From Novosphingobium sp. Gsoil 351 (GTDB lineage: Bacteria > Pseudomonadota > Alphaproteobacteria > Sphingomonadales > Sphingomonadaceae): a stretch of 64,000 nucleotides of DNA. Both the position numbers and the translations under genes were made by a program. Numbering within the stretch: position 1 is the stretch's first letter; every line of letters starts with the position of its first letter. Below are positions 17,475 through 25,248 of this stretch, in pieces. The notes beneath the pieces were generated by a model. The model was not told the origin of the DNA and ran no database searches. It worked only from the letters and a program-made list of their open reading frames with translations. The stretch lies in NCBI RefSeq assembly GCF_009707465.1, contig NZ_CP046120.1:2881501-2945500 (forward strand), given 5' to 3'.

Positions 17475-18412
17475 GCGCGCGCAGCCTTTATCGGGTCGAG
17501 CCCTATGCTTGCGGAATGCTCGCGGTTGGACAGGGGCACGAGCTCTATTGGGAGCGCTGCGGAACGCCGGGAGGCAAGCCGGCGGTGTTCCTTCACGGGG
17601 GCCCCGGTTCCGGTTCCTCGATTGAGTCACGCGGACTCTTCGATCCGGATCGCTACGATCTCCTGCTGTTCGATCAACGCGGCGCGGGCCGGTCGACCCC
17701 CCATGCCAACCTGGTCGCCAACACCACCTGGGACCTGGTCGAGGACATCGAGCGCCTGCGCCGCCACGCGGGTGTCGAAGAGTGGCTCGTGTTCGGCGGC
17801 TCCTGGGGCTCGACCCTTGCGCTCGCCTACGCCGAAGCACATCCGGCGCGCGTGACCGAGCTGGTCTTGCGTGGCGTTTTCACCGGGCGCCAAGCCGAAC
17901 TCGACTGGATCTATCGCGGCGGCGCGGACCGGCTCTTTCCCGAAGCTTGGCGTAATTTCATCGAAATCCTCACCCCGGAGGAGCGCGCTGACCCGTGCGC
18001 TGGCTACTACGGACGGCTGACAGCCGCCGATCAGACAATACAGCTGGCTGCGGCACGCCGCTGGAGCGAGTGGGAAGCGCGCATCGTGCAACTCGAACCC
18101 GACGCGGCCCTCGTCGAAAGCTATACCGAAGAAGAGTTCGCTGTAGCCCTGGCGCGGATCGAGGCCCACTACATGGTCAATCGGCTGTGGCTTACGGAAG
18201 GCCAACTGCTGCGTGAAGCTGGCAGGCTCTGCGAAATCTCCGGCATTGTCGTCCAAGGCCGCTACGATGCCTGCACTCCCCCGCGCACAGCATACGATCT
18301 GTGCCAGGTCTGGCCCCGGGCGCGTCTGGAAATTGTTACCGCAGGCCATCGCTTCGACGAGCCCCCAATTCTCAACGCTTTGATTTCGGCGACCGATGAA
18401 TTTGCTGAGTAG
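17471..18412 (+). CDS. pip: Prolyl iminopeptidase
   Basis: A 313-residue alpha/beta-hydrolase (family S33) that removes N-terminal proline. LHGGPGSGSS is the oxyanion-hole signature, FDQRGAGRSTPH the following strand, GGSWGS the nucleophile elbow, and AGHRFDEP holds the histidine. This is a full-length match to the family. It is translationally coupled to the DPP-IV-type gene. With prolyl oligopeptidase, X-Pro dipeptidase and DPP activities in the same locus it would complete conversion of proline-rich peptides to free amino acids. Confidence 0.92.
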   Translation: MSARSLYRVEPYACGMLAVGQGHELYWERCGTPGGKPAVFLHGGPGSGSSIESRGLFDPDRYDLLLFDQRGAGRSTPHANLVANTTWDLVEDIERLRRHAGVEEWLVFGGSWGSTLALAYAEAHPARVTELVLRGVFTGRQAELDWIYRGGADRLFPEAWRNFIEILTPEERADPCAGYYGRLTAADQTIQLAAARRWSEWEARIVQLEPDAALVESYTEEEFAVALARIEAHYMVNRLWLTEGQLLREAGRLCEISGIVVQGRYDACTPPRTAYDLCQVWPRARLEIVTAGHRFDEPPILNALISATDEFAE

Positions 18413-18560
18413 CGACGGAATTTCGCGAAAGGTGCGCGCGCGTCTGGCCTCGCGACGACTCAAAGATTGGCTGTCGAGGGGCTGTAAGCTGCCCGGCTGC
18501 TTTTCGACTGGAAATCTAACAAAGCGGACGCAGCAGTCCGGCAAGCTTCAGCCCGACGAG

Positions 18561-19184
18561 TTATCGAGCATTTGTCCGAGAACCTGACTCCATCCGCTCG
18601 AGTTGAACGCCGAGCGTGTTCAGCACCATCGACATCATCGTGTAGTGACCCACCGCGAAGATCAGGTCCATCAGTTGCTGGATGGTGAAGCGCTCAGCCA
18701 GGCGACCCCACAGCGGGTCTGAGATGAAAGCGTTGGCAACGAGGTCATCGACTGCCCTCAGCAGGTCAGAGTCCTCGGGCGAGAGGCCGGGGGTTTCCGG
18801 TCCGGTCTTGATCGCCGCGATGTCAGCATCGCTCAGCCCAGCCTGCTCGAGCGCGATCTCCACGTGATGCGCGAACTCGTACTCGGCTCGCGCGAGCCAC
18901 CCGGCGCGCAGGATGACCATCTCGCGCTCGCGCGGCGGCAGCGACGACTTGAACAGCACGTGGTTGCCCCAGGGCGCCAGCCGCCGCATCGCCGCCGGGT
19001 AGTGCGCCAGCGTCTTGAAGACGTTGAACACCGGCTGGTCGCCATCCCCGAACTCTGGAGGGCGGCCCCGCGTCAACAGCTCGCCGACCGCCGGGTCCCA
19101 CTGGTGGGGCTCGAGCGGTGGGACACGGGGCTGCGCGAGGCGGGGCGTCAGTTTGTCCTGGGCCCGATTGGCTCCCGTGGCCAT
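18561..19184 (-). CDS. Carboxymuconolactone decarboxylase family protein
   Basis: A 207-residue helical protein of the CMD/AhpD-like fold. The core AEYEFAHHVEIALEQAGLSDADI (quoted in parts: AEYEFAHHV then EIALEQAGL) matches CMD proteins, without the CxxC of AhpD, so peroxidase activity is unlikely. FTIQQLMDLIFAVGHY near the C-terminus is also typical. Sphingomonads often place such genes in aromatic or steroid-like catabolic loci, where the reaction is usually undetermined. It is last of a minus-strand operon with the second TonB receptor and the flavin oxidoreductase, sharing one base (TGATG) with the receptor stop. Confidence 0.85.
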   Translation of the reverse strand: MATGANRAQDKLTPRLAQPRVPPLEPHQWDPAVGELLTRGRPPEFGDGDQPVFNVFKTLAHYPAAMRRLAPWGNHVLFKSSLPPREREMVILRAGWLARAEYEFAHHVEIALEQAGLSDADIAAIKTGPETPGLSPEDSDLLRAVDDLVANAFISDPLWGRLAERFTIQQLMDLIFAVGHYTMMSMVLNTLGVQLERMESGSRTNAR

Positions 19185-21337
19185 CAGAAGCGGTACCGGA
19201 TCTCAGCACCGTAGGTCCGCGGCGGCCCGTACAGCACAATGGTCCCGTTATTGATCCCGGAGACGGTGATCGTCTGCTCGTAGGTCTCATTGGTCAGGTT
19301 GCGGCCGAAAATCGCGGCCTCCCACCGATCGCCCGGCGCACTGTAGGAGAGCCGCGCGTTGATCAGGTCGAACTGACCGCCGCGCGCGTAGTCGGTGTTG
19401 AACGGAGTGAAATAGAGCTTCGAGCGGTGCGAGTACTCGCCGCGAAGCCCGATCTCGGCGCCGCTCGCCAGTGGGATGTCGTACTGCGCGGCGACGCTGC
19501 CCGTGAACTTCGGCGAGCGCGGCAGCTGGTTGCCGCTGAGGTCGATGTCGCCCAGCGCGGGGCGGAAGCTGTCGCGCGTGACGAAGTCCTTGAAGGTCGC
19601 GTCGAGGTAGGCGAGCGAGGCGTTGATCGTGAAGTTGTCGATCGGGCGGGCGGTGATCTCGGCCTCGATGCCCTTGCCCTTGGCCGAGGCGGCGTTGGCG
19701 ATGAAGGTCTGGCCAACGGCGAACTGGTTCACCTGCAGATCAGTGTAGGTATAGTAGAACGCTGCGATGTTGGTCTGCAGCCGGTCATCGAGGAAGCGGC
19801 TCTTCAAGCCGAGCTCGTAGTTCCAGACGTATTCCGGATCGTAGGCGTTGGCTTGGAGGCTGGCGGTGTTGAGCCCGCCCGCCTTGAAGCCGCGCGCGGC
19901 CGAGGCATAGATCATCGTGTTGGGGTTGGCTTGGTATTCCAGGACGAAGCGCGGGGTCAGCGCCGACCAGCTATCGCGCACCCGCACCGAACGGGCGCCG
20001 AAGAGGTTCTGGATCGTCGAACCCCGCTTGTTGTCGACCGAATAGCGCAGGCCCACCGTCGCCTTGAGCTGATCGGTGATCTGGTAGGCCGCCTGTCCGA
20101 ACGCCGCCATGGCGCGGGTCTTCTGGACGGCGTCAAAGCTGATCGTGGTCTTGAGAATGGGGATCGGGAATGCGTAATTGAGCGTGCCATTCTCCTGGAA
20201 ATAATAGAGGCCGCCGATCCACTGCAGCGGGCTATCGTAGGCCGAGCTGAACTGAAGCTCTTGGCTGAACTGCTTGCCGGTCTCGCGCAGGTCCTGGTTG
20301 ATCAGGAAAAAGTCGGTTCCGTCCAGGTCACTCTGCAGCCGAAAGTGGTTGTTGCGGTACCCGGTCAGCGACATCACCTTGATGGCGTCCCCGTCGATCT
20401 CGAGGCGCGCGCTGGTGCCCCAGGCGCGGATCTTCTGGTCGAAGGGACCGTCCGCGTAGAAGCGGCGCGGGCTGGGGTCCAGCCGGCCGCCGAGCGCCGC
20501 CGCGGTCCCCGGGATCGAGCCGGGCTGAAACGCCGGGCCATCGTCGCTCTCGCGCATATAGTCGCCGCTGAGCGTAAGCGTCGCTTTGTCGGTGAAGTCA
20601 TAGGCTAGCTGGGCGCGGGCCGAGCGGGTCTTACTGTCGTCGACCCGGTCGCTGTTGACGAGGTTCTTCAGGAACCCATCGCGTTGGTCGGCGACCGCGC
20701 TCAAACGGCCGCGCAGGCGCCCCTCGCCGTCGAGCGGTCCGCTGATCACGAACTGCCCGCGCTTGCGATCGTAGTTGCCATAGGTGAAGGCGACCTGCCC
20801 TTCGAGGCTGCGCGTGGGCTGGTTGGCGATCAGGTTGACCGAGCCGCCGGTGGCGTTGCGGCCATAGAGCGTCCCTTGGGGGCCGCGGAGGACCTCGACG
20901 CGGGCAAGGTCGGAGAAGATCGCGTCCCCGACAAATGGCCTCGCGACGTAAACGCCGTCGATGTGGAGCGCGACGCCCGGCTCGCCGCCGAGGTTGATCT
21001 GTTCGAGCCCGATCCCGCGGATGTTGAGCTGAACGAAGTTCGACACCTTGTTGTAGCTGAGGCCAGGGGCATACTGGGCAACATCCTGGACGTCGCGGAT
21101 GTTGCTCTTCTCCAGGAACTCCTCGCCGAACGCCGAGATCGCGAGCGGAGTGCGCTGGAGCGACGATTCGCGCCGCTCCGCGGTGACGATGATGTCGCCG
21201 ATCTTGCCGTCGTCCGGCTGTGAGGTGTCGTCCGCCGCGTCCGCGGGCTCGGTATTGGGGGCGGGTGCCTGCGCAAAGGCAGGACCGCTGATCGGGGCCA
21301 GCGCGGAGGCCGCGGCCAGCCAATAGCTCGATTTCAT
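19184..21337 (-). CDS. TonB-dependent outer-membrane receptor
   Basis: A 717-residue receptor. The start at 21337 has a strong GGAGGAGAGAG ribosome site and a signal peptide ending near AFAQAPAP. GDIIVTAERRESSLQ is the TonB-box region, followed by the plug (LNIRGIGLEQ, VLRGPQGTLYGRNATGG) and a barrel ending EIRYRF. The GRNATGG-type plug is typical of sphingomonad receptors for organic substrates rather than siderophores. It lies between the luciferase-like oxidoreductase and the CMD gene; the imported compound is presumably what this locus degrades. Confidence 0.93.
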   Translation of the reverse strand: MKSSYWLAAASALAPISGPAFAQAPAPNTEPADAADDTSQPDDGKIGDIIVTAERRESSLQRTPLAISAFGEEFLEKSNIRDVQDVAQYAPGLSYNKVSNFVQLNIRGIGLEQINLGGEPGVALHIDGVYVARPFVGDAIFSDLARVEVLRGPQGTLYGRNATGGSVNLIANQPTRSLEGQVAFTYGNYDRKRGQFVISGPLDGEGRLRGRLSAVADQRDGFLKNLVNSDRVDDSKTRSARAQLAYDFTDKATLTLSGDYMRESDDGPAFQPGSIPGTAAALGGRLDPSPRRFYADGPFDQKIRAWGTSARLEIDGDAIKVMSLTGYRNNHFRLQSDLDGTDFFLINQDLRETGKQFSQELQFSSAYDSPLQWIGGLYYFQENGTLNYAFPIPILKTTISFDAVQKTRAMAAFGQAAYQITDQLKATVGLRYSVDNKRGSTIQNLFGARSVRVRDSWSALTPRFVLEYQANPNTMIYASAARGFKAGGLNTASLQANAYDPEYVWNYELGLKSRFLDDRLQTNIAAFYYTYTDLQVNQFAVGQTFIANAASAKGKGIEAEITARPIDNFTINASLAYLDATFKDFVTRDSFRPALGDIDLSGNQLPRSPKFTGSVAAQYDIPLASGAEIGLRGEYSHRSKLYFTPFNTDYARGGQFDLINARLSYSAPGDRWEAAIFGRNLTNETYEQTITVSGINNGTIVLYGPPRTYGAEIRYRF

Positions 21338-21410
21338 GTCTCTCTCCTCCAGGTGCGGCCAAGCCGCGCTGTCGATGGCACCCTCTCGTGGAGTGCTCGC
21401 TGGGCAGATT

Positions 21411-22661
21411 TCAGTAGGCGGCCTCGCCCTGGCGCTTGGCGGGCTCTCCCGCCTCGAGCCGGCGCTTCAGCTCGGTCGCACCCACGCTGGCGGCCAGGTG
21501 CTCGTCGGGCTGGCCAAGGAACTTGCCGAACGGGTCGGTGTCGATCTCCTCGAGCTCGATTTCGCGGGCCAGCACCTTGGCCTTCCACTCGGCGTGTTCG
21601 GGCTCGCGCTCGTGGAACTCCGGCATGACGTCGCGGGCGAACAGCTCGAGACTGGCGCAGATGTCCTCGTGGGTGGTCTTCCCCGCCTGGTTGAGCAGGA
21701 TGACCTGGTCGACACCGGTCTTCTCGTAGGCCCGCAGCTTGTCGCGGATGGTCGCGGGTGAGCCGATGAGCCCGGTACCCAGCGCCTCGACGGCCTTCGG
21801 CGTCTTGCGCCACTCCTGGTACTCGTCCCACATGTTGAGCTTGCCCGGCTCCGAGTAGCCGTGTTTGGACAGGTACTGCAGGCAGAAGATGAAGAACGTC
21901 CAGCCGGCCGCCTTCTCCATCGCCTCCTCGTCGGTCTCGGCGCACATGAACCCGCAGACCATCGCGATGTTGGGGTTCGGCTGATAATCCGCGAGCCGTT
22001 CCGGGCGCTTGATGAAGTTGTTGTAATAGCAGTTTACCCAAGCCGTCGCCGCCTCGGGCGAGACGAACTGGAAGCCGAGCGCGCCCATGCCGCGGCGACC
22101 CGCCATCTCGATCGTCTTGAGGTTCGAGCAGGCGACCCACAGCGGCGGGTGCGGCTTCTGGTACGGCTTGGGCAGCACGTTGCGCAGCGGGAATTTGATG
22201 TACTCGCCGTCGAACTCGCAACCTTGCTGTGTGAACATCGGGATCAGCGCCTTGATCGCCTCTTCCCAGATCTCGCGCTTGTCGCGGTAGCGGATGTGGA
22301 AGGGATGGATCTCGGTAGTGGTCGATCCCTCTCCGGTGCCGAGCTCGACGCGGCCGTGGCTCAGCAGGTCGAGGGTCGAAACGCGTTCGGCGACGCGGCT
22401 GATGTGGTTGGTGGGGAGCTGGATGACGCCGTGACCCAGCCGGATGCGCTTGGTGCGCTGGCTGGCGGCCGCCAGGAACACTTCGGGCGCAGAGGAGTGG
22501 GAATACTCCTCGGTGAAATGGTGCTCGACTTCCCAGGCGTAATCGTACCCGAGCTGGTCGGCCATTTCGAGCTGCGCCAGCGAGTTCTGCAAGAGGTCGT
22601 ACTCGCTGCGCTCGTGCCAGGGCCGCGGCAGCTGGTGCTCGTAGAACAAGCCGAACTTCAT
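21411..22661 (-). CDS. Luciferase-like (LLM) flavin-dependent oxidoreductase
   Basis: A 416-residue TIM-barrel FMN enzyme of the bacterial luciferase superfamily. MKFGLFYEHQLP, EVEHHFTEEYSH, RIRLGHGVIQLP, and VELGTGEGS are the standard N-terminal blocks, and ATIRDKLRAYEKTGVDQVILL the late FMN-phosphate segment (quoted here as AGKTTHEDI downstream). Members hydroxylate terpenes, desulfonate, or act as type II Baeyer-Villiger monooxygenases, and need a flavin reductase; none is obvious nearby. A GGGAG ribosome site precedes the ATG. It is first in its operon, directly behind the TetR operator candidate at 22703, so it is probably the committed oxygenation step. Confidence 0.9.
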   Translation of the reverse strand: MKFGLFYEHQLPRPWHERSEYDLLQNSLAQLEMADQLGYDYAWEVEHHFTEEYSHSSAPEVFLAAASQRTKRIRLGHGVIQLPTNHISRVAERVSTLDLLSHGRVELGTGEGSTTTEIHPFHIRYRDKREIWEEAIKALIPMFTQQGCEFDGEYIKFPLRNVLPKPYQKPHPPLWVACSNLKTIEMAGRRGMGALGFQFVSPEAATAWVNCYYNNFIKRPERLADYQPNPNIAMVCGFMCAETDEEAMEKAAGWTFFIFCLQYLSKHGYSEPGKLNMWDEYQEWRKTPKAVEALGTGLIGSPATIRDKLRAYEKTGVDQVILLNQAGKTTHEDICASLELFARDVMPEFHEREPEHAEWKAKVLAREIELEEIDTDPFGKFLGQPDEHLAASVGATELKRRLEAGEPAKRQGEAAY

Positions 22662-22702
22662 GGCGGCATCTCCCTTCCCGGTCCGTCGTGCGGTATTTTG
22701 CT

Positions 22703-22730
22703 GTTTGTATAAGTTGCAAACTTGGAGTCA
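22703..22730. promoter_or_regulatory. Candidate TetR operator and promoter upstream of the LLM gene
   Basis: GTTTGTATAAGTTGCAAAC at 22703-22721 has inverted ends GTTTG/CAAAC. On the minus strand TTGACT (22730-22725) is a good -35 and TACAAA about 16 bp further a possible -10, placing the motif in the spacer. The core TTTGT-N7-RCAAA recurs at 26438-26454. Confidence 0.6.
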
Positions 22731-22802
22731 AGTGCTTTAGAGCAGAGGCCTGAAGGTGTAAGGGGTCGCGGCCGACGTCCTGCCGTGGAAGTAAGGAACA
22801 GC

Positions 22803-23417
22803 ATGCCAAGAGCACCGCTTGCCGCGAAGAAGCCGAAGCTGCGGGAGGTGCAGCAGGGGGATCGGAGGACGACGATCCTGCGAGCGCTTTACAAATGTAT
22901 CAAGCAGCAGGGGTACTCCAAGACCTCCCTGACGGACATCTCGATGGCCGCGGGAATGTCGCCAAGTCACATTCGCTACTATTTCGGCGGGAAGGAAGCC
23001 GTGCTCGAAGAGTACTTCAGGCAAGCTTGCGAGGCGATTCTCGAAGGCATCCGGCGGATTCCTGAGGACGATCCGGAGCGGTGGTTCCAGGAGTTCGTCG
23101 ACTACTTCATCTCCAACCCCTGGATCACCCGCCAGCGGCTGAGCGTCATGGTCGAAATCTTCGGGATCGCGGTGCACGACCCGGTGTTGCGCGAGATCAA
23201 GGCGCGCTACGATCGCGAGATCCGGACTATCCTCCAGCGTTATTTCGAGCGGGTCGGCTGCGCCGAGGGCGTATCGCCCTCGGTTGCTGCGGAGGTGGCG
23301 CAAAGCCTCGAAGCCGGCATGAAATATAGCGCGATCTTCCAGGACGAATACAGCGGCGAGCGCGCGCGCGAGGTCTTCCAAGGCGGGATCGCACACCTGA
23401 TCGCCGGCAACGCTTAG
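22803..23417 (+). CDS. TetR family regulator (BetI-like)
   Basis: A 204-residue one-component regulator. The HTH is at residues about 25-70 (IKQQGYSKTSLTDISMAAGM then SHIRYYFGGKEAVL), followed by a ligand domain similar to BetI-type C-termini. The ATG at 22803 begins a normal-length protein; the in-frame extension upstream would overlap the operator. It is divergent from the LLM operon. Probably a repressor released by a pathway compound, binding the TTTGT-N7-RCAAA sites at 22.7 and 26.4 kb. Its stop overlaps the convergent VOC gene by 4 bp. Confidence 0.9.
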   Translation: MPRAPLAAKKPKLREVQQGDRRTTILRALYKCIKQQGYSKTSLTDISMAAGMSPSHIRYYFGGKEAVLEEYFRQACEAILEGIRRIPEDDPERWFQEFVDYFISNPWITRQRLSVMVEIFGIAVHDPVLREIKARYDREIRTILQRYFERVGCAEGVSPSVAAEVAQSLEAGMKYSAIFQDEYSGERAREVFQGGIAHLIAGNA

Positions 23418-23761
23418 TTCCGCGCGTAGAGCTGAAAGGTATGGCCGGCCGGGTCGCGCAGCGCCGCGGTCCGGCCGTGCGATCCCATGTCACGAGTCGA
23501 AAGCAGCACCGCGCCCGCCTCTTCGAGGAGCGCGATCGCCGGCTCGAGGGTCGCGATGTCGAAGACCAGCGCCACCCGGGTATCCGGAGTCGCGGCCTCT
23601 TCAACAGAGCTCAAGGCAAGGCGGCACCCGCCCGTACGGAACTCGGCCCAGCGGCCCCCATCACGCAGCGAAGGCTCAGCTCCAAGCAGCGTCGTGTAAA
23701 ACGCGACCGCGGCGTCCATGTCCTCGACGACGAGGTAAGCGGTCCGGAGCTCACCGGTCAT
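23414..23761 (-). CDS. VOC/glyoxalase superfamily protein
   Basis: A 115-residue protein with one glyoxalase/bleomycin-resistance/dioxygenase module pair: AYLVVEDMDAAVAFYTTLLG at the start and ALRDPAGHTFQLYARN at the end. As a VOC fold it may bind a metal or simply a ligand; the reaction is not predictable. It overlaps the upstream esterase gene by 4 bp and is last in the operon starting with the iron alcohol dehydrogenase. Confidence 0.85.
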   Translation of the reverse strand: MTGELRTAYLVVEDMDAAVAFYTTLLGAEPSLRDGGRWAEFRTGGCRLALSSVEEAATPDTRVALVFDIATLEPAIALLEEAGAVLLSTRDMGSHGRTAALRDPAGHTFQLYARN

Positions 23762-24636
23762 GCGAGAGTCAGCGTCAGGAAGGCGCCGATGCGCTCAATC
23801 GCGGCATCGGCTTCGGCAAGCCGGGGCGCGAAGGCTTGATAGACGTGGAACAGCCCCGCCGCGACCTCCAGGTCCACGGCGCAGCCGGCGGCGCGCAGTT
23901 TGCTCGCCAGCCGCTCCGAGTCCTCCAGCAGCACCTCGTCGGACCCGACCTGGATCAAAGTCGGGGGAAATCCGGCGAACGCATGCTCGAGAGGAGCGAA
24001 GCGCGATGCCGCCGCTTCGCTCTGCATCCGCTCGCCAAGCCAGCGCAGCAAGGGAATCGTGATCGTCGGATCGCGCGCCTCGAGCTCCTTCGCGCGCCGG
24101 CCCGATACTGAGACGTCGAGCCAGGGGCTCAGGAGGACAAGCGCGGCAGGCGTGGCCTCGTTGCGCTCGAGCAGGCGCTGAACCAGCGCGACCGCCAGCC
24201 CCCCACCCGCCGAGTCGCCGATCACGGCCATTTTCCGAGGCGAAGTGCCCTGATCGATCAGGAAGGCCCAAGCGGCCGCAGCGTCCTCGAGCGACGCGGG
24301 GTAGCGCACCTCAGGGGCCAGCCGGTAGTCGGGGAGCAGCAAGAGACGCCCGCTCTGCGCAGCGATGCGGCTGGCCAGCGGCCGGTGCGATGTGGGGCAG
24401 CCCGCAACAAAGCCGCCACCGTGCAAATACAGCAAGGCCCCCGTCCCCGCGCTGTCGTCAGCGGGCTCGTGCAGTTCCGCGGAGACTCCATTCGCGTCGA
24501 TCGCACGGAACGCCACGCCGGCGGCCGTCGGCGCCGCGCCGGCAGCGTCGAGCCCGCGGCGCATCGCGGTGAGGTCTGGGGGGAAGCTGCCCCGCCGCTC
24601 CTGTAGCCAAGCGCTCGCCTGCTCGACGGTGAGCAT
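23758..24636 (-). CDS. Alpha/beta-hydrolase of the HSL (hormone-sensitive lipase) family
   Basis: A 292-residue carboxylesterase. YLHGGGFVAG is the HSL oxyanion signature, IGDSAGGGLA the nucleophile elbow, VGSDEVLLED holds the acid and AGLFHVYQ the histidine, so the triad is complete. The ATG at 24636 lies 2 bp after the RibB-like gene and gives the usual cap-helix start. It likely hydrolyses a short-chain ester or lactone formed in the pathway. Sandwiched with overlaps between RibB-like and VOC genes. Confidence 0.9.
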   Translation of the reverse strand: MLTVEQASAWLQERRGSFPPDLTAMRRGLDAAGAAPTAAGVAFRAIDANGVSAELHEPADDSAGTGALLYLHGGGFVAGCPTSHRPLASRIAAQSGRLLLLPDYRLAPEVRYPASLEDAAAAWAFLIDQGTSPRKMAVIGDSAGGGLAVALVQRLLERNEATPAALVLLSPWLDVSVSGRRAKELEARDPTITIPLLRWLGERMQSEAAASRFAPLEHAFAGFPPTLIQVGSDEVLLEDSERLASKLRAAGCAVDLEVAAGLFHVYQAFAPRLAEADAAIERIGAFLTLTLA

Positions 24637-24638
24637 GG

Positions 24639-25238
24639 TCAGGCGGCCACGCGGCAGTCGCCGATACCTGCATCGCAAGTCCAGGGAGCGATTTCAATGC
24701 AGTCGAGGCCCAGCCGCGCCGCGAGGCCGCAGCACTCAGCCGCGGAGGCAACGTCTCCGGCGTCGTTGAGCACGTCGCACCACAAAAGCGTGTTGAAGCG
24801 GCCCTCCCTCAATAATGCGCTGAGGGCCACTTCCGGCAGCGTCGCCCCCGCGCGATCGGGGTTGCGGACAAGCAGCGGGATCATGTGCCCCGGCGTGACG
24901 ATCGCCTCGGCAGACGCCTCGCCTGCGCTCGCCACCTTTGCAGTCAGCGCCCGCTCCGCGGCGGATATGCCGGTTTCCGTGCAGGCCTTGGCCTCGAACG
25001 AGCTCAGGTATTCGCAGGCGTCCCCGGAAATGAGGCTACGGGCCATCGGCCGCAGACCCAGGCGTATGGCTTTGTCCGGCAGCATCGCAAGGCTGATCAG
25101 CCCACGGGCGTGGCGGGCCATCAGGCTGATAGCCGCCGCAGTCGAGTGTTCGCCGGCGACCGCGATGATTCCGCGGCCCGGATGGTAGCCGTCACGGAGA
25201 TCGACCATCATCGCGAGCGAATTAGGGTGCGCCGGCAT
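24639..25238 (-). CDS. RibB-like (DHBP synthase fold) protein lacking catalytic residues
   Basis: A 199-residue homologue of 3,4-dihydroxy-2-butanone-4-phosphate synthase. Recognisable blocks in order are ISLMARHARGLISLAML, RLGLRPM, TGISAAERALTAK and TPGHMIPLLVRNPDRAG. However, the acidic loop DxxREnEGD, which supplies Mg ligands in real RibB, is deleted: the text runs GIIAVAGEHSTAAAI. The later GHTEAAVD block reads GATLPEVA, losing the histidine. It therefore cannot be an ordinary riboflavin enzyme. A strong GAGGAGG ribosome site precedes the ATG at 25238. It sits 10 bp behind the iron alcohol dehydrogenase in a locus with an FMN-dependent enzyme; a flavin or sugar-phosphate-like substrate role is speculation. 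Confidence 0.75.
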   Translation of the reverse strand: MPAHPNSLAMMVDLRDGYHPGRGIIAVAGEHSTAAAISLMARHARGLISLAMLPDKAIRLGLRPMARSLISGDACEYLSSFEAKACTETGISAAERALTAKVASAGEASAEAIVTPGHMIPLLVRNPDRAGATLPEVALSALLREGRFNTLLWCDVLNDAGDVASAAECCGLAARLGLDCIEIAPWTCDAGIGDCRVAA

Positions 25239-25248
25239 TCTGTCCTCC

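Noticed and set aside
19118..20608. 496-codon plus-strand frame opposite the second TonB receptor
   Set aside because: Val/Glu/Arg-rich shadow of receptor codons; no start signal and the receptor is complete.
21334..22815. 493-codon minus-strand frame overlapping the LLM gene
   Set aside because: Pro/Arg-rich out-of-frame reading of the LLM gene, which has clear family blocks and a ribosome site.
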